64,000 bases of DNA from Collinsella phocaeensis (lineage in GTDB: Bacteria; Actinomycetota; Coriobacteriia; Coriobacteriales; Coriobacteriaceae), in the NCBI RefSeq assembly GCF_900119895.1, contig NZ_FQLR01000004.1:620001-684000 (forward strand), in the 5' to 3' direction. The notes under the pieces were generated by a model. It saw nothing but the letters and a program-made list of their open reading frames with translations. It searched no databases and had not been told where the DNA came from. Positions 16,631 to 28,321 of the stretch are shown here, piece after piece. Numbering within the stretch: the first letter of the stretch is position 1; every line of letters begins with the position of its first letter. The position numbers and the translations under genes were made by a program.

Positions 16631-16817
16631 TGCGGTAGTCCTTTCGTACGCAGCCCGCTATCGCTGACGGTGAGAGTGTACCCCAACGCATGGCCGCTTC
16701 GCGACCCGCGCTTCCGACAAGATGGATTTGTGGCACGATTTCTATACCGGGGGAACGGGGCGAGGAGGCTCGCTTCGCTTCCGAGGTGCACGGAGGCCCG
16801 TGCAGAAGGGAGCCGAG

Positions 16818-17936
16818 ATGCCGATTCGCGAGGTGACGTCGGACAAGAAACGCTATCTCGACCTGCTCCTGCTGGCGGACGAGCGGGAGGACATGATCGA
16901 CCGCTATCTGGAGCGCGGGGCCATGTTCCTGCTCGAGTTTGACAGCGAGGCGGTGGGCGAGTGCGTCGTCACGGACGAGGGGGACCGCCTGCTCGAGTTC
17001 AGGAACCTCGCGGTCGCCCCCGCATGGCAGGGCCGGGGGCTCGGCCGCGCGCTGGTCGCCCACGTCGAGCGCCGCTTCGCAGCCACCCACGACGTCCTGC
17101 AGGTCGGGACCGGCGATGTGCCCTCCACGGTCGGGTTCTACGAGCGCTGCGGCTTCGTGCGCTCGCATCGGGTGAGGGATTTCTTCACCCGCCATTACGA
17201 CCACCCGATCGTCGAGGACGGCGTCCTGCTCACGGACATGGTGTACCTAAGGAAGTCGGTCGTGCCGCGATCGCGAGCCGAGCTCCTGGATGCGGACCGT
17301 GCTCGCGACATTGCGACCTGCGGCCGCCCGCTCTGCCCGTCCCGGCGCCGCGGGGACCGTGCCGCCGCGCAGCTCGAGGCCGCGGGCGCGCACGAGCCTA
17401 CCCCCACGCCGTACTTCGTGCTCGAGCGCCTCATGCCGCGCCTGGGACTGGAGGCGAGCTCGCGCTTGCTGGACGTCGGGTGCGGGGCGGGCCGCGTGCT
17501 GGCGTATTGCGTCGAGGCGCGGCTCGCCTGCCGGGTGACCGGGGTGGAGCTGGACGACGACCTGGCGCGCACCGCCGCCGCGTGGTCGCGCGGGCTCCGC
17601 GGCGTCGAGGTCGTCGCCGGCAGCGCCCTGGATATGCCGTTGGGGGACTTCACCCATTTCTACCTGTTCAACCCGTTCGACAACGCGGTGCTCGTCGCGT
17701 TCCTCGAGGCGCTCGAGCGCCAGGCGACGCACGCGGTGACGTTGGCGCACATGTCCGACAACGGCGAGAGCTACACGTATTGGGGGAGGCCGGGCTGGAC
17801 GCTGCTCGAAGAGGGGGCGTTTCGGGAATACCCCGACGAATCCGGGTCGGAGACCGCGCGCTTTCAGGTGTTCGGATGCGACCAGCATTATTCGATCTGG
17901 CGGTTCGACCCCCTTGCAGCCCGGGCTGGGCGATAG
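16818..17936 (+). CDS. GNAT acetyltransferase fused to a class I SAM methyltransferase-like domain
   Basis: A 372-residue two-domain protein. The first about 155 residues are a GNAT domain: LEFRNLAVAPAWQGRGLGRAL contains the acetyl-CoA-binding Q/RxxGxG/A motif, and GFYERCGFVRSHRVRDFF is the family's C-terminal strand-helix. After a charged linker, residues 205-365 carry the methyltransferase motif I LLDVGCGAGRVLAYC and the acidic GVELDD at the next strand; the catalytic-site region FYLFNPFDNAVL follows. Substrates are unknown. The ATG at 16818 has a GAAGGGAG site and lies exactly at the GNAT start. One protein may modify the same small molecule twice; this is inference. Confidence 0.8.
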   Translation: MPIREVTSDKKRYLDLLLLADEREDMIDRYLERGAMFLLEFDSEAVGECVVTDEGDRLLEFRNLAVAPAWQGRGLGRALVAHVERRFAATHDVLQVGTGDVPSTVGFYERCGFVRSHRVRDFFTRHYDHPIVEDGVLLTDMVYLRKSVVPRSRAELLDADRARDIATCGRPLCPSRRRGDRAAAQLEAAGAHEPTPTPYFVLERLMPRLGLEASSRLLDVGCGAGRVLAYCVEARLACRVTGVELDDDLARTAAAWSRGLRGVEVVAGSALDMPLGDFTHFYLFNPFDNAVLVAFLEALERQATHAVTLAHMSDNGESYTYWGRPGWTLLEEGAFREYPDESGSETARFQVFGCDQHYSIWRFDPLAARAGR

Positions 17937-18295
17937 GGCGCACCTCCGATCGAGGCCGGGGGCGGTGCCCGTGCGGCGGGCCGGCCGCGGTGGGGCCGTT
18001 CGCCGCTTCGCGCCGCGGCGCGCGGCGGCGAGTCGCTTCTGCCGCTCGGCGCCGCAAGGGGTCGGGCCTCTTGGGGCCACGGGCCTCAGCGGCCCTCTGC
18101 GCGCTTCGCCTTTGCACTTTCGGTGCTTCGCGCGTCGCTTCGCGGCGTGAGGGAAGCGGGCGCGTGATATGTATAGTGTGCGTTATGCACGCAAATTCTC
18201 ACAACCTCTCATTCCTGTGTGACACCGGATCGGCCGCGCGCCTGTCCGGCCATGCGCCGTCCCCGCCCGCTGCAAGAAAGGAACGACACCTCGGC
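17937..18295. other. Intergenic stretch before the SulP remnant
   Basis: About 360 bp, very GC-rich in its first two thirds and with no recognisable gene or hairpin terminator. Near 18165-18190 it becomes less GC-rich, with a TATAGT-like box, and may contain the promoter of the downstream gene. Confidence 0.4.
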
Positions 18296-19261
18296 ATGAA
18301 GCGCGACAAGCTCAAACCCATTTTGTTCAGCATCATCAAGCGTTCCGGCCCCGGGGAGCTGTGCGCTCAGTTCGCGCGCGACATCGTGGCGGGCATCGTG
18401 GTCACCGTCGTGGCGCTGCCGCTCTCCATCGCGCTGGCCATCGCTTCGGGCGTCGGCCCCGAGCAGGGGCTCTACACCGCCATCGTCGCCGGCTTCGTCA
18501 TCGCGCTGTTCGGCGGCATCCCCGCCACGGGCGCCATCGCGCGCACCGCCGCCAACGTCAAGAGCGGCGGCCGCACGCCGGTCGCCGGGATGGTGCACGC
18601 CGTGGTCCTGCTGCTCGTGCTCGTCTTCCTCATGCCGTACGCCGCGCTCATCCCCATGCCCACGATCGCGGCGATTCTGCTGCAGGTCGCCTACAACATG
18701 TCGGGCTGGCGCAACGTGCTGCACGTCTGCCGCACCGCGTCGCGCGGCGCCGTCGCCGTCATGCTCGTCACCCTCGGCCTCACCGTGGCGTTCGACCTGG
18801 TCACCGCCATCGGGGTCGGCATGCTCATCACGATGGTGCTCCTCATGAAGATGCTCTCCGAGGAAACCGAGGTCCGCGGCTGGCGCTACTTCGGCGACAT
18901 GGATTCCGAGGTCACGCACATGCGCGAGCTGCCGCGCAGCGTCCGCGTGTACGAGATCAACGGCCCGATGTTCTTCGGCATGACCGACCGGCTGATGGAC
19001 ATCTCGGTGAAGGGCTTCACCCGTTGCCTCATCATCCGGATGCGCGGCGTGCCGTCGCTGGACTCCTCCGCCATGAAGGCGCCCGAGGACCTGTGCGCGG
19101 ACTGCGCCGAGCACGGGGTGCAGCTCATCATCTCCCATGCGAACGAGCAGCCGCTGCGCACGATGGAGCGTGCCGGCTTCGTGGACCGCGTGGGGCGCGA
19201 GCATTTCCGCGCGAACATCGACGACGCGATCGCGCACATGCGCGAGCTTCTGGGGGAGTAG
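18296..19261 (+). pseudogene. SulP-family anion transporter with large in-frame internal deletion
   Basis: The frame encodes 321 residues; SulP transporters normally have about 500-560. The N-terminus, through GVGPEQGLYTAIVAGFVIAL (to residue 71), is the usual first two helices. The very next residues, FGGIPATGAIARTAANVKSGG, belong to the region after about helix 8. The helices carrying the QIGGPTGAF substrate motif and the TALLAAIESLLSA motif are missing. After the junction the helices, and the STAS domain with YEINGPMFFG and MRGVPSLDSSAM, are intact. The join is in frame, so a protein may be made, but it lacks most of the transport core. The ATG follows AAGAAAGGAA. Real deletion versus assembly collapse cannot be told from sequence alone. 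Confidence 0.75.
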
Positions 19262-19381
19262 GGCTGCCGTCCGCGCTCCGGCGGAGGCGGGTCGTCCTGA
19301 TGAAATGCTATCAATAATGTGTCTTATTTGAGACGGGAGATATTCCCGAGCGCTCTCGCGCGGCTGCCGAATGCTTGCCGC

Positions 19382-19387
19382 TATACT
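19382..19387 (+). promoter_or_regulatory. Possible -10 element of the rubredoxin gene
   Basis: TATACT lies 37 bp before the start codon. No convincing -35 box was seen at the matching distance. Confidence 0.35.
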
Positions 19388-19423
19388 AGAGCCATCGTTT
19401 ATCGCCTGTGAAAGGAGCCTGCC

Positions 19424-19561
19424 ATGGCTGAGAAGACCTACAAGTTCGTGTGCGTCGTTTGCGGCTACGAGGTCGAGGTCGACACCCCCGAGCTGCCCGA
19501 GGATTACGTCTGCCCGCTGTGCGGCGTCGGTCCGGACCAGTTCGAGCTCGTCGAGGAGTAG
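19424..19561 (+). CDS. Rubredoxin-like iron-binding protein
   Basis: A 45-residue protein with one mononuclear iron site: [12 protein letters not shown] gives the first Cys-x2-Cys and [14 protein letters not shown] the second, as in rubredoxins. It is shorter than classical rubredoxins (52-54 residues) and lacks the usual PGTxW segment between the cysteine pairs, so it fits the minimal rubredoxin-like or rubrerythrin C-terminal type. A one-electron carrier in oxidative-stress or redox metabolism is likely. A GAAAGGAG site precedes the ATG. It was below usual gene-finder length limits and stands alone. Confidence 0.85.
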   Translation: MAEKTYKFVCVVCGYEVEVDTPELPEDYVCPLCGVGPDQFELVEE

Positions 19562-19670
19562 GCTTCTCGCCTGCATGCGCGCAAGACATACGCTGAGCCG
19601 CGGGGCGCTTCCGTTCGGGGGCGCCCCGTTTGCGTTCCCGGCGGAAGCGCGCGACGTGCCCGCACCCGGC

Positions 19671-19762
19671 GTGCCAAAAGGGACGTACCCTAACGGCACG
19701 GCTAAACGTTCGGCGTGCCGTTAGGGTACGTCCCTCTTGGCGAGGGCCTGTCCCTTTTGGCT
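19671..19762. repeat. 73-bp palindromic repeat, copy 1, with extension
   Basis: Left arm GTGCCAAAAGGGACGTACCC (continuing TAACGGCAC) at 19671-19699, a 15-bp asymmetric centre, and an almost exact inverted right arm at 19715-19743. A further CCTGTCCCTTTTGGC extension reaches 19762. Within each arm GTGCC/GGCAC and GGG/CCC can pair, so each arm is itself a nested hairpin. Other copies are at 23976-24022 (opposite orientation, left arm missing) and 51473-51545 (opposite orientation, full). Confidence 0.8.
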
Positions 19763-19892
19763 CGCGCCGGCGGCATGGTTTCCATGTGGCGGCGCGCAAC
19801 CTGCACATCGCTTCCGGGCTGATTGGATAGAGTGTTCAGCAACTGTGTCTGCGCGGCCGCATGCGGAGCGCACGTCCAAGAGGAAGAACCAT

Positions 19893-22792
<2,900 letters not shown>

Positions 22793-22793
<1 letters not shown>

Positions 22794-23929
22794 TGGCCGA
22801 GCTTCTGACGACGACCCCCGAAGAGCTCGACGCGCTTGCCGAGCGCCTCGAGCAGGTCGAGGCCTATCTCCATCTGGACGAGAAGCGCGAGCGCGCGGCG
22901 GACCTTGAGCGCAGGAGCGCTGAGCCCGGCTTCTGGGACGACGGCGACGCGGCGCGCGAGCTGCTCGCCGAGCTCTCGCGCTGCCGCGGCGACGTCCAGA
23001 CCTTCGAGGACGCCCGTGCGGAGCTCTCCGACGCCCGCGCCGCGCTCGAGCTCTCCGACGAGCTCGGCGGCGACGAGGAGCTCGTCGAGGAGGCGGCCCA
23101 GGCGGCCGCGCGCGTGGCCCGCGCCATCGACGAGATGGAGCTCTCCAGCTGGTTCACGGGCGAGTTCGACCACGGCGACGCCATCGTCACAATCAAGCCG
23201 GGGCAGGGTGGCCTGGAGGCCCAGGACTGGACCTTCATGCTGTTCAAGATGTACATGAAGTACTGCGCCCGCCGCGGGTGGAAGGTCACCGTCAACGACT
23301 GTCCCGCCGCGGAGGGCATCGGCATCGACCGCGCCACGTTCACCGTCGAGGGCGCCGACGCGTTCGGCATGCTCCGCGCCGAGGCCGGCGTGCACCGCCT
23401 GGTGCGCATCTCTCCCACGGATGCGAAGAAGCGCCGCCAGACCACGTTCGCCGGCGTCGAGGTCATCCCTGTGCTGCCCGACGACATCGACATCGAGGTC
23501 TCCTCCGACGACATCCGCGTGGACGTCTACCATGCGAGCGGTCCGGGCGGCCAGGGCGTGAACACGACGGATTCCGCGGTGCGCGTGACGCACCTTCCCA
23601 CGGGCATCGTCGTCACCTGCCAAAACGAGCGCTCCCAGATCCAGAACAAGGCCGCGTGCATGCAGATCCTGAAGGCGCGCCTCTACGAGCTCGAGCTCCA
23701 GAAGCGCGCGGAGACGCTCGACGAGATCCGCGGCCCCAAGACCGAGATCGGGTTCGGCAACCAGATTCGAAGCTACGTGCTGTATCCGTACCAGATGGTG
23801 AAGGACCTGCGCTGCGGTCACGAGACGAGCAACGTCGACGCCGTCCTGGAGGACGGAGACCTCGATCCGTTCATCGTCGCCTACCATCGCTGGGCCACCG
23901 GCAACGCCGACGCCGAGCTGGCCGAGTAG
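22793..23929 (+). CDS. prfB: Peptide chain release factor 2
   Basis: Class I release factor, 378 residues, read from a single uninterrupted frame, so there is no programmed +1 frameshift as in many bacteria. The peptidyl-hydrolysis motif GGQ is at 252-254 within HASGPGGQGVNTTDSAVRVTH. The RF2 insert GQGGLEAQDWTF is present, as is the C-terminal IRSYVLYPYQMVKDLR. The stop-codon recognition tripeptide, normally Ser-Pro-Phe in RF2, reads Ser-Pro-Thr (207-209, bases 23411-23419). TGA stops are used in this window (for example 13499, 14888, 42452), so a working RF2 is needed. The start overlaps the secA stop as TAATG. Confidence 0.95.
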
Positions 23930-23975
23930 CCGGGCCACCTGCCGCAGCGCCTGTCGGTCCCGCGGGGACGCCTGT

Positions 23976-24022
23976 GCGAAAAGGGACAGGCCCTTGCCAA
24001 GAGGGACGTACCCTAATGGCAC
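23976..24022 (-). repeat. Palindromic repeat, copy 2 (partial)
   Basis: Reads AAAAGGGACAGGCCCTTGCC, then AGAGGGACGTACCCTAATGG and CAC. This is the reverse complement of the right arm plus extension of the element at 19671-19762, with two substitutions; the left arm is absent. It lies between prfB and the YitT gene. Confidence 0.75.
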
Positions 24023-24111
24023 GCTCGGCTGGGCGGGCGGGCCCGGCCGACTGTGAGATAATGTCGGCCTGTGCGCACATTCGCTACGAGACGGGGGAAA
24101 GGAAGTCGGGC

Positions 24112-25002
24112 GTGTCCAAGAGAATCGAGATCAGGAAGATCATCCAGTCGCAGCTGGTGCGCGACATCCCGATGGTCATGTTCGGGTGCGCCGTCGCGGC
24201 GTTCGCCGTCGATATGTTCATGGTGCCCCACGGCCTCGCCGCCGGCGGCCTCACGGGCCTCGCGACCATCTTCCAGGAGCTTGCCGCCCGTTCCGGGTTC
24301 AGCCTGCCGGTCGGCCTGCAGACCATCGTCATGAACGCCATCCTGCTGCTGTTCGTCATCAGGACCGGAGGGGCCCTCTACGCCGTCCAGACCATCATGG
24401 GCTTCGTGCTCTTCGGCTTCTTCACCGACCTGTTCGCCCCGTTCGTGGTGCCCCTGGCGGGCCACGACCTCATGCTGCCCGCGCTCTGGGGCGGCATCAT
24501 CTCGGGCCTCGGCTACGGCCTGGTGTTCCGCTGCGGCGTGAACACCGGCGGCTCCGACACCATTGCCCAGATCATCTCACGCAAGACCTCGCTGCCCGTG
24601 GGGTCGACGGTCATGGCGATCGACGTCGCGGTCTGCGCCGCCTCCGCCCCCGTCTTCTCGTTCGAGAACGCCCTGTACGCGGCGCTGTCGATGGTCGTTA
24701 TGGGCTACGTGGTCGACATGGTGGTCGACGGCGCCGACCGCCAGCGCGCCGCCTTCGTGATCAGCGAGGAGCACGCGGCGATCGCGGACGACGTGATGTA
24801 CGAGATGGGGCGCGGCGTCACGGAGCTCTCCGCGCGCGGCGTCTGGAGCGGCAAGGACCGCCCGATGCTCCTCATCATCCTCGGCAAGCGCGAGGTCTCG
24901 ATCCTGAAGACGATCGTGGCCGAGCACGATCCCGAGGCGATCATGTTCTTCACCGACGTGACGGAGGCGATCGGCGAGGGCTTCAAGGAGCTGGGGGCCT
25001 AG
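24112..25002 (+). CDS. YitT-family membrane protein
   Basis: A 296-residue protein with about five or six membrane segments in the first 200 residues (YitT_membrane, formerly DUF161), including MVPHGLAAGGLTGLATI and RCGVNTGGSDTIAQII, both characteristic. A cytoplasmic DUF2179 domain follows from about residue 215 (RAAFVISEEHAAIADDVM to the end). The molecular function is unproven; family members have been suggested to transport small solutes. The GTG at 24112 was chosen for its GGGGGAAAGGAAG site; an ATG at 24061 upstream has none. A GATAAT at 24057-24062 may be the -10 box. Confidence 0.85.
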   Translation: MSKRIEIRKIIQSQLVRDIPMVMFGCAVAAFAVDMFMVPHGLAAGGLTGLATIFQELAARSGFSLPVGLQTIVMNAILLLFVIRTGGALYAVQTIMGFVLFGFFTDLFAPFVVPLAGHDLMLPALWGGIISGLGYGLVFRCGVNTGGSDTIAQIISRKTSLPVGSTVMAIDVAVCAASAPVFSFENALYAALSMVVMGYVVDMVVDGADRQRAAFVISEEHAAIADDVMYEMGRGVTELSARGVWSGKDRPMLLIILGKREVSILKTIVAEHDPEAIMFFTDVTEAIGEGFKELGA

Positions 25003-25065
25003 CGCCCGATGGCTCCCGGCAGCGGGTATCATAGGGCGAACGCCAACGACCGCCGGGAGCGACAC

Positions 25066-26634
25066 ATGGATATCAGCAAAGACGACAGGCTCGAGGCCGA
25101 GGGGGCCGAGACGCCGTGTTCCGAGAGCGCGGGGCCGATCGAGGACCGCCGCATCGACGACGCCGGCTGCGGCGCTACGGCGCGCGGGTGCGCCGGCATG
25201 CCTTCCGCTTCGGCAAAAGACGCCGAGGACGCGCGCGAGGCGCCTTCTGAGAGCGATGCCGGCGCGGACGGGGAGGCCGCCGCTTCGCCCTCGGCCGCCC
25301 CGCTTCGGGAGGATGGTCCCGCCGACGGCCTGTCTGCGGATGAGGAGGCGACGGTGCGGATCGACCATGCCGCGACCGCGACCCCGGCGTACGCCGATGC
25401 ATGCGCGCAGACCTCCGAGGCGCTTCAGGACCTTCTCGAGCACAACCTTGCGATGACCTCGCTCACATCCGTCCTGCCGCGCCAGGACGCGCCGCTGTAC
25501 CGCGCCGGCCGAGACGGCTCCACGCAGGCCATGCCGCGCGTGCCCGAAGCGGATCTGCCCAGATCCGCCGACGACGACCCCGCGCCGCGGCGCCCGCGCG
25601 TGTCCCGGCGCGCCGCGCTCGTCCTCGCCGTCGTCGCGCTCGCCGCCTGCGCCGTGGGCGCGTTCTTCGCCTTCGGCGGCCCCGCGCTGCTCTCGCGGGT
25701 GACCGAGGTCGATGTCGAGCGCGTTCTTGCGGCCGACTCCTCCTTCATGGATGGGTTCGCATCGAATGACTACGTGGCCCCTTCCGCATACGAGCTGTCC
25801 GACGTGCGCATCACCCAGACCCAGACGGACGCGGACGGTGCGGTGGTGGTCGATGCGACGGCGACCCTCGCGAACGAGAGCTTCTCGAGCGATTGCCTGG
25901 TGATCCTCAAGTTCGCGCGCGCCCAGGACGCCGACCGCATCCCCGATCTCGCAGGCGCTCAGCGCATCGAGGGCGAGACGTGGGTCGGTGCCGTCGTCCA
26001 GAGCTCAGCCGCCACGCGCGCCATCGCGCCCGTCACGTCCGACCCCGATTTTCCACAGGGCCTCGACGTGACGTTCGACGCTGAGGCCCAGACGTGCTCC
26101 TTCGAGGACACGACGACCGACGAGTTGTGGTTCGGCGTGCGCGCGACGACCGTTCCCTACACGTATTCGTTCGACGGGGAGTCCTGGTCGCGGGTCGCGG
26201 GCGACGCGTCGTCCTCGTTCGCGCTGAACGCCGACGCCCTGGCCGGGGCCTACGCCCCGAGCGGATCGGGCGCGGGGGCCTTCTCGACCTTCACGGTGCG
26301 CGGCGTGGACGCCGGCGCCGCAACGTTCACCATCGAGTACAAGGCGACAAGCGGCGGCCTCGCCCCGCAGACCGTGACGGGCGTCATCGAGTGCTCCTTC
26401 ACGATCGAGCCGGACGGCGACAGCTCGCTGCGCCAGCCCGACGGCTATGTCTACGCGTTCACGGGCGAGGGCGCGAGCTCGGGCGGCGCCGGCTCGTCCA
26501 AGATCGAGGGCGCGATCGGCCTGGACGGCACCCTCGTCGTTGACGCGACGGTGGACTACACGCGCTCCGCCTTCCTGTTCGGCTCCGCCTCCGACGAGCA
26601 GCTCGCGATCTCCGGCACCCTGGCGCACGAATAG
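25066..26634 (+). CDS. Membrane-anchored hypothetical protein with large extracytoplasmic domain
   Basis: I do not recognise a family. The 522-residue protein begins with about 180 hydrophilic, acidic, low-complexity residues. One transmembrane helix (ALVLAVVALAACAVGAFFAF, about 185-204) is preceded by an Arg-rich stop-transfer PRRPRVSRR. About 310 residues of Ser/Thr/Asp-rich sequence with alternating beta-like patterns follow. This is type II topology with a long cytoplasmic tail, as in some surface proteins and regulators that sense the cell envelope. The ATG is preceded by CGGGAGCG. No partner gene is adjacent, and the next 800 bp are non-coding. Confidence 0.65.
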   Translation: MDISKDDRLEAEGAETPCSESAGPIEDRRIDDAGCGATARGCAGMPSASAKDAEDAREAPSESDAGADGEAAASPSAAPLREDGPADGLSADEEATVRIDHAATATPAYADACAQTSEALQDLLEHNLAMTSLTSVLPRQDAPLYRAGRDGSTQAMPRVPEADLPRSADDDPAPRRPRVSRRAALVLAVVALAACAVGAFFAFGGPALLSRVTEVDVERVLAADSSFMDGFASNDYVAPSAYELSDVRITQTQTDADGAVVVDATATLANESFSSDCLVILKFARAQDADRIPDLAGAQRIEGETWVGAVVQSSAATRAIAPVTSDPDFPQGLDVTFDAEAQTCSFEDTTTDELWFGVRATTVPYTYSFDGESWSRVAGDASSSFALNADALAGAYAPSGSGAGAFSTFTVRGVDAGAATFTIEYKATSGGLAPQTVTGVIECSFTIEPDGDSSLRQPDGYVYAFTGEGASSGGAGSSKIEGAIGLDGTLVVDATVDYTRSAFLFGSASDEQLAISGTLAHE

Positions 26635-26773
26635 GGGAGCGGGCTCGCTTCGACGCGGGCCGTCGGTGCCGCCTGCCGCGGACGGGTTGGCCCTTGGGTC
26701 TTGGCGCATGTGGGGGAGCGGGCCTTGCGCGGCGCCATGCCCGCACCTCACCCCGCTGCGGGCGGCTCGTCTC

Positions 26774-27117
26774 CCACGGCACAGCGCGCATGCATGGCGA
26801 GAAGCGGCCCTCGCCTTCCCAACGCAGATTGAGGGGAGGGTGGCGCCCGTGATCTCGACGGGAAGCGGCCGCAAGGCTCCCCAGTTGCGCGTTGGGGAGC
26901 GGAGCGCCCATTATCTAGATATGAGACGGCCTTAAGCTTCCCCATCTGAAGCACGGGGAAAGCAACGCCCTGAATCAAGGCGGCAAACGGCCCTAAACTT
27001 CTTCAGTTTCGAGTTGGGGCACATGCCGCCAGTTTTCTCGATGGGAAGCGGCCAAAGCTTCCCCGACGTCGCACGGGGGCACGTGGCGCCCACGGTCTCG
27101 ACGGGAGACGGCGGCGG
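26774..27117. repeat. 61-bp tandem repeat array, locus A (about six units)
   Basis: Units are 26774-26836, 26837-26897, 26898-26958, 26959-27019, 27020-27079 and a partial at 27080-27117; the middle three are exactly 61 bp and the next is 60. Units share a core like CTCGACGGGAAGCGGCC followed by AAGCTTCCCC, and end in GGGG. Each GCTYCCC can pair across a loop of 8-12 bp with the GGGGAGC-like start of the next unit; at 26875-26900 the stem is a perfect 8 bp. Units diverge by 30-40 percent but keep spacing. The array lies between an unknown membrane protein gene and the transketolase genes. Single-copy stretches between 26635 and 26773 hold nothing recognised. Confidence 0.8.
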
Positions 27118-27419
27118 ATGCGTCCGCTAGAACACGCTGCTTTCGCCCCCCCCGAAGCCCGGCCGCCGTTCACCTCGCGCCCGGGGTCCGGTCGCCCGTG
27201 CCTTCGTGCGCCTTGCGGCCTTGGCCGCCCGTCATCCGACATCGAGTCGTGTACATTTTACAGACCGGCCGACGTGCGTGCTAAAGCGTTTATTCGACAG
27301 CGTGAGCTGGGCCGTTCGCCCGCGAGCGGGGGTCGTTCGGCGCTCCTTCGCCGAATATGCGCCCACGGCGGCTGCTATAGTGGAGCGGTACCGTCACATT
27401 CCTTAAGGAAGGACCGTTC

Positions 27420-28316
27420 ATGACACGAGATCAGCTCAGGAGCGCGTGCGCACGCCCTGACGGCGAGATCGCCCTCATCGCCAACAGCATGCGCCGCAAC
27501 ATCATCACCATGCTCGAGGCTTCCGGCACCGGCCATCCGGGCGGCTCGCTGTCCGCCGCGGACATCATGGCCACCCTCTACTTCTCCGGCGTGATGGGCT
27601 ACGACCCGTCCGACCCGGAGTGCGCCGAGCGCGACCGCTTCGTGCTCTCCAAGGGCCATATCGCCCCGGCGCTCTACGCCGTGCTCGCCGAGGTCGGGTA
27701 CCTGCCCGTCGAGGAGCTCGTCACCCTGCGCAAGCTCGGCAGCCGTCTCCAGGGCCATCCGGACTGCAACCTCTGCCCCGGCGTCGAGGTCTGCACCGGC
27801 TCCCTCGGCCAGGGTCTCTCCATCGCCGCGGGCCTCGCGCTCGGCGCGAAGCTCGACGCCGCCGACGGCGCCGCATGCGGCCGCGTGTTCGCCCTTACCG
27901 GCGACGGTGAGCTGCAGGAGGGCCAGAACTGGGAGGCGATCATGTTCGCCGCCCACCGCAAGCTCGACAATCTCGTCGTCATCGTGGACAACAACAACCT
28001 CCAGATCGACGGCTTCGTGACCGACGTGTGCGACGTCTCGCCCGTCGCCGCCAAGTTCGAGGCCTTCGGCTGGCATGCCATCGCGTGCGACGGCCACGAC
28101 GTCGCGTCCGTCCGCGCCGCGCTCGAGGCCGCCGTGGCCTTCGAGGGCGCCCCGGTGGCGATCGTCGCCAAGACGGTCAAGGGCAAGGGCGTCTCCTTCA
28201 TGGAGAACCTCGCCAGCTGGCACGGCAACGCTCCGTCCGCCGAGCAGGCGGCCGCCGCGTGTGCAGAGATCGATGCGGCCCGCGAGGAGCTTCTCGCCGC
28301 CGTGAAGGAGGCGTAA
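27420..28316 (+). CDS. Transketolase, N-terminal (thiamine-diphosphate-binding) subunit
   Basis: First half of a split transketolase, 298 residues. The substrate/ThDP region reads GTGHPGGSLSAADIMA, then SKGHIAPALYAVLAE, GSLGQGLSIAAGLALG, and the Mg-ThDP motif ALTGDGELQEGQNWEA with IVDNNNLQIDG. Together with the next gene it makes the alpha2beta2 enzyme that exchanges two-carbon units in the non-oxidative pentose phosphate pathway, linking ribose 5-phosphate to glycolysis. That matches the ribose-producing cassette at the window start, though the genes are 20 kb apart. The ATG follows AAGGAAGGA; TATAGT at 27375 is a possible -10. Confidence 0.93.
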   Translation: MTRDQLRSACARPDGEIALIANSMRRNIITMLEASGTGHPGGSLSAADIMATLYFSGVMGYDPSDPECAERDRFVLSKGHIAPALYAVLAEVGYLPVEELVTLRKLGSRLQGHPDCNLCPGVEVCTGSLGQGLSIAAGLALGAKLDAADGAACGRVFALTGDGELQEGQNWEAIMFAAHRKLDNLVVIVDNNNLQIDGFVTDVCDVSPVAAKFEAFGWHAIACDGHDVASVRAALEAAVAFEGAPVAIVAKTVKGKGVSFMENLASWHGNAPSAEQAAAACAEIDAAREELLAAVKEA

Positions 28317-28321
28317 GAGCT

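Noticed and set aside
26774-27117. 61-bp array as a CRISPR locus
   Set aside because: Whole units diverge evenly and there is no alternation of identical repeats with unique spacers; no cas genes are near.
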